Shown here in pieces: positions 61,205 to 64,000 of a DNA stretch of 64,000 bases (the stretch's first letter is position 1; each line of letters opens with the position of its first letter). The notes under the pieces are model-generated. The model searched no databases, had not been told where the DNA came from, and worked only from the letters and a program-made list of their open reading frames with translations. Position numbers and translations under genes: made by a program. The stretch is from Paenirhodobacter enshiensis (GTDB lineage Bacteria > Pseudomonadota > Alphaproteobacteria > Rhodobacterales > Rhodobacteraceae), in the NCBI RefSeq assembly GCF_000740785.1, contig NZ_JFZB01000012.1:62001-126000 (forward strand), given 5' to 3'.

Positions 61205-62497
61205 ATGGCCCCCGCCGTCTTCCCCGTCGAGACATCTTCCCATATCCCCGAGGCCACCACCGTCGTGGTGATCGGTGCGGGCATCGTCGGACTGACGGCG
61301 GCGCTGACACTGGCCGAGCGGGGCATCCCCGTCGTCGTTCTGGAAAAGGGACGTCTGGCGGGGGAACAGTCGTCGAGAAACCTCGGCTGGGTGCGCAAGA
61401 TGGGCCGGGCGCCCGCCGATGTGCCGATGGCCGTGGCCGCCGACCGGCTGTGGGCCGAAATGCCCGCGCGCACCGGGATGGATGTCGGCTACAGGCAGGC
61501 CGGGATCATGTATCTCGCCCGCACCGAAGCCGAAATGGCGATGCACGCGGGCTGGCTGAAGGCGGTCGACGCGCTCGGGCTCGACGCGCGGCTGCTGACG
61601 GCGGGAGAGATCGACGCGCTCGTGCCCCGGGGACGGGGCACCTGGGCGGGGGGCATCGTCACCCCCTCGGACGGGCGCGCCGAACCCGGACTGGCCGCAA
61701 GCGCCATCGCCCGCGCCGCCATCGCGAAAGGCGCGACGATCATCGAGAACTGCGCGGTGCGCACGCTTTCCCTCTCGGCGGGAAAGGTCAGCGGCGTGAT
61801 GACCGAACAGGGTGAAATCCGCTGCGATCAGGTGCTTCTGGCCGGCGGGCTGTGGTCGCGCCGGTTTCTGGGCAACCTGGGCGTATCGCTGCCCACGCTG
61901 CCGCTGGTATGCTCGGTCTTGCGCACCGCACCGATGGAGGGGCCGGGCGAGATTGCCGTGGGGGGGCCGGATTTCTCGTTCCGCAAGCGGCTCGACGGCG
62001 GTTACACGATCACGCAGCGCGGCGCGCTGAACGCGCCCATCCAGCTCGACCATCTGCTGATCGGGATGCGCTATCTGCCGACGCTGCGCGCGCAGCGGCA
62101 ATTTCTGCGTATCAAGATCGGGCGGGATTTCCTGCGCGATCTTGCCCTGCCGCGTCGCTGGGGGCCCGCTGGCCCGTCCCCGTTCGACCGTGTCCGCACC
62201 ATGGATCCGCCGACCGACCCGGGCCTGAACGCCGAGGCCATGAAGAACCTGTGCGCCGCCTGGCCCGAGTTCGACGCGGCGAAGATCGTCGAGACCTGGG
62301 CGGGGACGATGGACATCACCCCGGATTCGACCCCGGTGATCGACCGGGTCGGGCGCATTCCCGGGCTGACCGTGGCCTCGGGTTTCTCGGGGCACGGCTT
62401 CGGCACCGGGCCGGCGGCGGGCCAGCTCGCCGCCGATCTGGTGACGGAGGCAAACCCGCTTATCGCACCCGATCCCTATCGCCTGTCGCGGTTCTGA
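61205..62497 (+). CDS. DAO-family FAD-dependent amine/amino-acid oxidoreductase
   Basis: A 430-residue flavoprotein with the dinucleotide motif GAGIVG at 24-29, EKG as the ribose-binding acid strand near 48-50, and a C-terminal GxG in GFSGHGFGTGPAAG. PuuB- and DadA-type oxidases are its nearest relatives. It would oxidise an amine or D-amino acid to an imine. AGGAG is 7 bases before the ATG. It is the last rightward gene of the cluster and faces the convergent aminotransferase gene. Confidence 0.86.
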   Translation: MAPAVFPVETSSHIPEATTVVVIGAGIVGLTAALTLAERGIPVVVLEKGRLAGEQSSRNLGWVRKMGRAPADVPMAVAADRLWAEMPARTGMDVGYRQAGIMYLARTEAEMAMHAGWLKAVDALGLDARLLTAGEIDALVPRGRGTWAGGIVTPSDGRAEPGLAASAIARAAIAKGATIIENCAVRTLSLSAGKVSGVMTEQGEIRCDQVLLAGGLWSRRFLGNLGVSLPTLPLVCSVLRTAPMEGPGEIAVGGPDFSFRKRLDGGYTITQRGALNAPIQLDHLLIGMRYLPTLRAQRQFLRIKIGRDFLRDLALPRRWGPAGPSPFDRVRTMDPPTDPGLNAEAMKNLCAAWPEFDAAKIVETWAGTMDITPDSTPVIDRVGRIPGLTVASGFSGHGFGTGPAAGQLAADLVTEANPLIAPDPYRLSRF

Positions 62498-62524
62498 GGG
62501 CGGCCCTGCCCCGCCCCGCCCGCC

Positions 62525-63871
62525 TTACAGCGCCGCGAGGACTGCGGAGAATTCACTCAGCAGCCAGTCGGCATCGGTGTCCGAGAACACCAGCGGCGGG
62601 CGGATCTTGAGGACATTGGCCTCGGGCCCGGTGGCCGAGATCAGCACCCGGCGCTCGCGCAGATCGTTGACGATCCGCGCGGCGAGCGCGGCATCGGGGG
62701 TGCGGGCGGCACGGTCGCTGACCATCTCGACGCCGATATACAGGCCCGCGCCGCGGATGTCGCCGATCGCCTCGTGCCGGGCGGCAAGCGCCGTCAGCCC
62801 CTCGCGGATGCGGGCGCCGACGCGGGCGACATTGCCCTGCACGTCCTCGTCGCGCATGAAATCGACCACCGCCTGCGCGGCGGCCATCGCCACGCCATTG
62901 CCGCCGAAGGTGTTGAAATACCGCGTGTCGCGGCCGAAGCTCTCGACGACCTCAGGGGCGACGGCGATGCCCGCGACCGGGTAGCCATTGCCCATCGGCT
63001 TGCCCATCGTCACGATGTCGGGGTCGATGCCGTGGCGCTGGAAGCCCCAGAACCGATCCCCCGAACGCGCGAAGCCCGATTGCACCTCGTCGGCGACGAA
63101 CAGCCCGCCCGCGGCATGGACAGCCTCGGCCACCGGCTTCAGCACGCCCGGCGTCGCGAAAATCCCGTCCGAGGAGAACAGCGAATCCGCGATGAAGGCG
63201 GCCAGCCCGTCGCCGTGGCGCTTCAGCTCCCAGGCCTGCTCCGCCACCGCCTCGGCCATCTTCTGGCCGAGTGTGTCGGGATCCATACGATAGGAATCGG
63301 GCGCGGGCACCCGACGCACCCAGGTGCCCAAGGGCGATGCATCGCCGAGCGAGGGCGAAAACCCGGCCGTCAGATGCGAATTGCCGTGATAGGCCTCGGC
63401 GGTGACGATGATGCCGTTGCGCCCGGTGCGATGGCGCGCGATCCGCATCGCGAGGTCGTTCGCCTCGGACCCGGTGCAGGTGAACATCATGTGCCCGTTC
63501 GCCGCGATCCGGCCGCCGAATGTCGGCAACATCTGCTCGGCGTAATCGAGGATGCCGTCCTGAATGTAGCGGGTATGGGTGCACAGCGTGCCCATCTGGC
63601 GCGCCACCGCCTCGACCACGCGCGGATTGGCGTGCCCGACCGAGGCGACGTTGTTGTAAGCGTCGAGATACTCGCGCCCCTCGGCATCGAACAGCCGCGT
63701 GCCCTCGCCACGACAGACCGCGACCGGGTGGCGATAGAACAGCCGATACGCCGGGCCGAGCAGCCGCGCACGCCGCGCCACCGCCGCTTGCGTCGCGGCA
63801 TCGAGGCCTTCCGTCGCCGCCGGATTGAAAGCGTTCACCATCTTGCCGGGGGCGGAGCGTTCGGGGGACAT
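62525..63871 (-). CDS. class III PLP-dependent aminotransferase
   Basis: A 448-residue omega-aminotransferase. PLP-binding residues are Asp/Gln in VADEVQSG and Lys near residue 290 in VTMGKPMGNGYPV; TCTGSEANDLAMRIAR is the phosphate-binding cup. It resembles AGXT2 and 4-aminobutyrate-type enzymes, and related sequences include phospholyases acting on O-phosphoethanolamine or phosphohydroxylysine. The gene runs opposite to the oxidase gene and in the same direction as the partial gene at the right edge. The substrate is likely an amine of the same pathway. Confidence 0.88.
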   Translation of the reverse strand: MSPERSAPGKMVNAFNPAATEGLDAATQAAVARRARLLGPAYRLFYRHPVAVCRGEGTRLFDAEGREYLDAYNNVASVGHANPRVVEAVARQMGTLCTHTRYIQDGILDYAEQMLPTFGGRIAANGHMMFTCTGSEANDLAMRIARHRTGRNGIIVTAEAYHGNSHLTAGFSPSLGDASPLGTWVRRVPAPDSYRMDPDTLGQKMAEAVAEQAWELKRHGDGLAAFIADSLFSSDGIFATPGVLKPVAEAVHAAGGLFVADEVQSGFARSGDRFWGFQRHGIDPDIVTMGKPMGNGYPVAGIAVAPEVVESFGRDTRYFNTFGGNGVAMAAAQAVVDFMRDEDVQGNVARVGARIREGLTALAARHEAIGDIRGAGLYIGVEMVSDRAARTPDAALAARIVNDLRERRVLISATGPEANVLKIRPPLVFSDTDADWLLSEFSAVLAAL

Positions 63872-63906
63872 GCGGGGGCTTCCTTCCTGTCAGTTGGGAT
63901 ATGCGT

Positions 63907-64000
63907 TCAGAGCAGCAGCGCCGAGACCTCGTCCGGGCTCTGTGCCAGGAACCAGTCGAGCTGCGCCCACCCCTGCGCGGTATTGCGCAGGATATAGCGG
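63907..64000 (-). CDS. unidentified protein, C-terminal 30 residues only
   Basis: A reading frame enters from the right edge and ends at 63907, upstream of the aminotransferase gene and in the same direction, 35 bases away. The visible tail includes RNTAQGWAQLDWFLAQSPDE and ends in Leu-Leu-Leu. The stretch is too short to name. A phosphotransferase (APH-like) paired with AGXT2-type enzymes would be one guess. Confidence 0.45.
   Translation of the reverse strand, partial: RYILRNTAQGWAQLDWFLAQSPDEVSALLL

Overview
The window is gene-dense, very GC-rich DNA from an alphaproteobacterium, most likely Rhodobacterales (Rhodobacter/Paracoccus/Thioclava relatives). The grounds are the codon bias, the LysR-type PcaQ control of the pca genes, the short PcaB, and a tandem hairpin before pobA of a kind familiar from Rhodobacteraceae intergenic DNA. 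I found no rRNA, tRNA, CRISPR, IS or phage genes. The region reads as a chromosomal catabolic neighbourhood.

Region 1 (1-13591) is an alicyclic acid route. It holds the end of badI, then aliB, aliA and an IclR regulator, a class III CoA-transferase and a thioesterase facing the other way, and then pimF-pimB-pimC-pimD-gcdH. Together these take cyclohexanecarboxylate to its CoA ester, open the ring to pimeloyl-CoA, beta-oxidise that to glutaryl-CoA and decarboxylate it to crotonyl-CoA. badK, badH and a pimA-type ligase are not in the window. A TTCCG-type palindrome lies upstream of both the IclR gene and pimF and may link the two halves.

Region 2 (13761-19139) looks like an envelope module: a histidine kinase and OmpR-type regulator, divergent from a DedA-PAP2-LssY fusion protein, followed by a GT8 glycosyltransferase.

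Region 3 (19192-31043) is a nearly self-contained 4-hydroxybenzoate/protocatechuate (beta-ketoadipate) island: pcaK, pcaB, pcaG, pcaH, pcaC, pcaD, pcaQ, pobA, pobR, pcaF, pcaJ, pcaI and pcaR. Many genes overlap by ATGA. Candidate operators are visible for PcaQ, PcaR and PobR.

Region 4 (31052-37922) holds two MFS transporters, one with a divergent AraC regulator; hcp divergent from an NsrR-like regulator with an FNR-type box and an Rrf2-type palindrome between them; and an outer-membrane beta-barrel gene.

Region 5 (38532-42791) is a tight five-gene operon: a thermostable-hemolysin-family (acyltransferase-like) protein, an AMP-forming acyl ligase, an SDR, an HxE-type TauD/clavaminate-synthase-like oxygenase, and a secreted DUF6134-like protein. 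It looks like a small biosynthetic pathway of unknown product and is my first candidate for an undescribed system.

Region 6 (43167-49129) is a second orphan pathway: PF06684 protein, alpha/beta hydrolase, flavin reductase, luciferase-like monooxygenase and aldehyde dehydrogenase, divergent from a DUF1330 protein and a GntR/FCD regulator with a perfect GntR-type palindrome between.

Region 7 (49159-56809) carries MacA/MacB export genes (MacA has a poly-serine insert) and an SDR/small proteins/LtrA/K+ channel run with a divergent LysR gene. Region 8 (56867-64000) is an amine or amino-acid catabolic cluster: AraC regulator, APC permease, ornithine-cyclodeaminase-family protein, RidA-family protein lacking the usual arginine, DAO-type oxidase, class III aminotransferase, and the end of an unrecognised gene.
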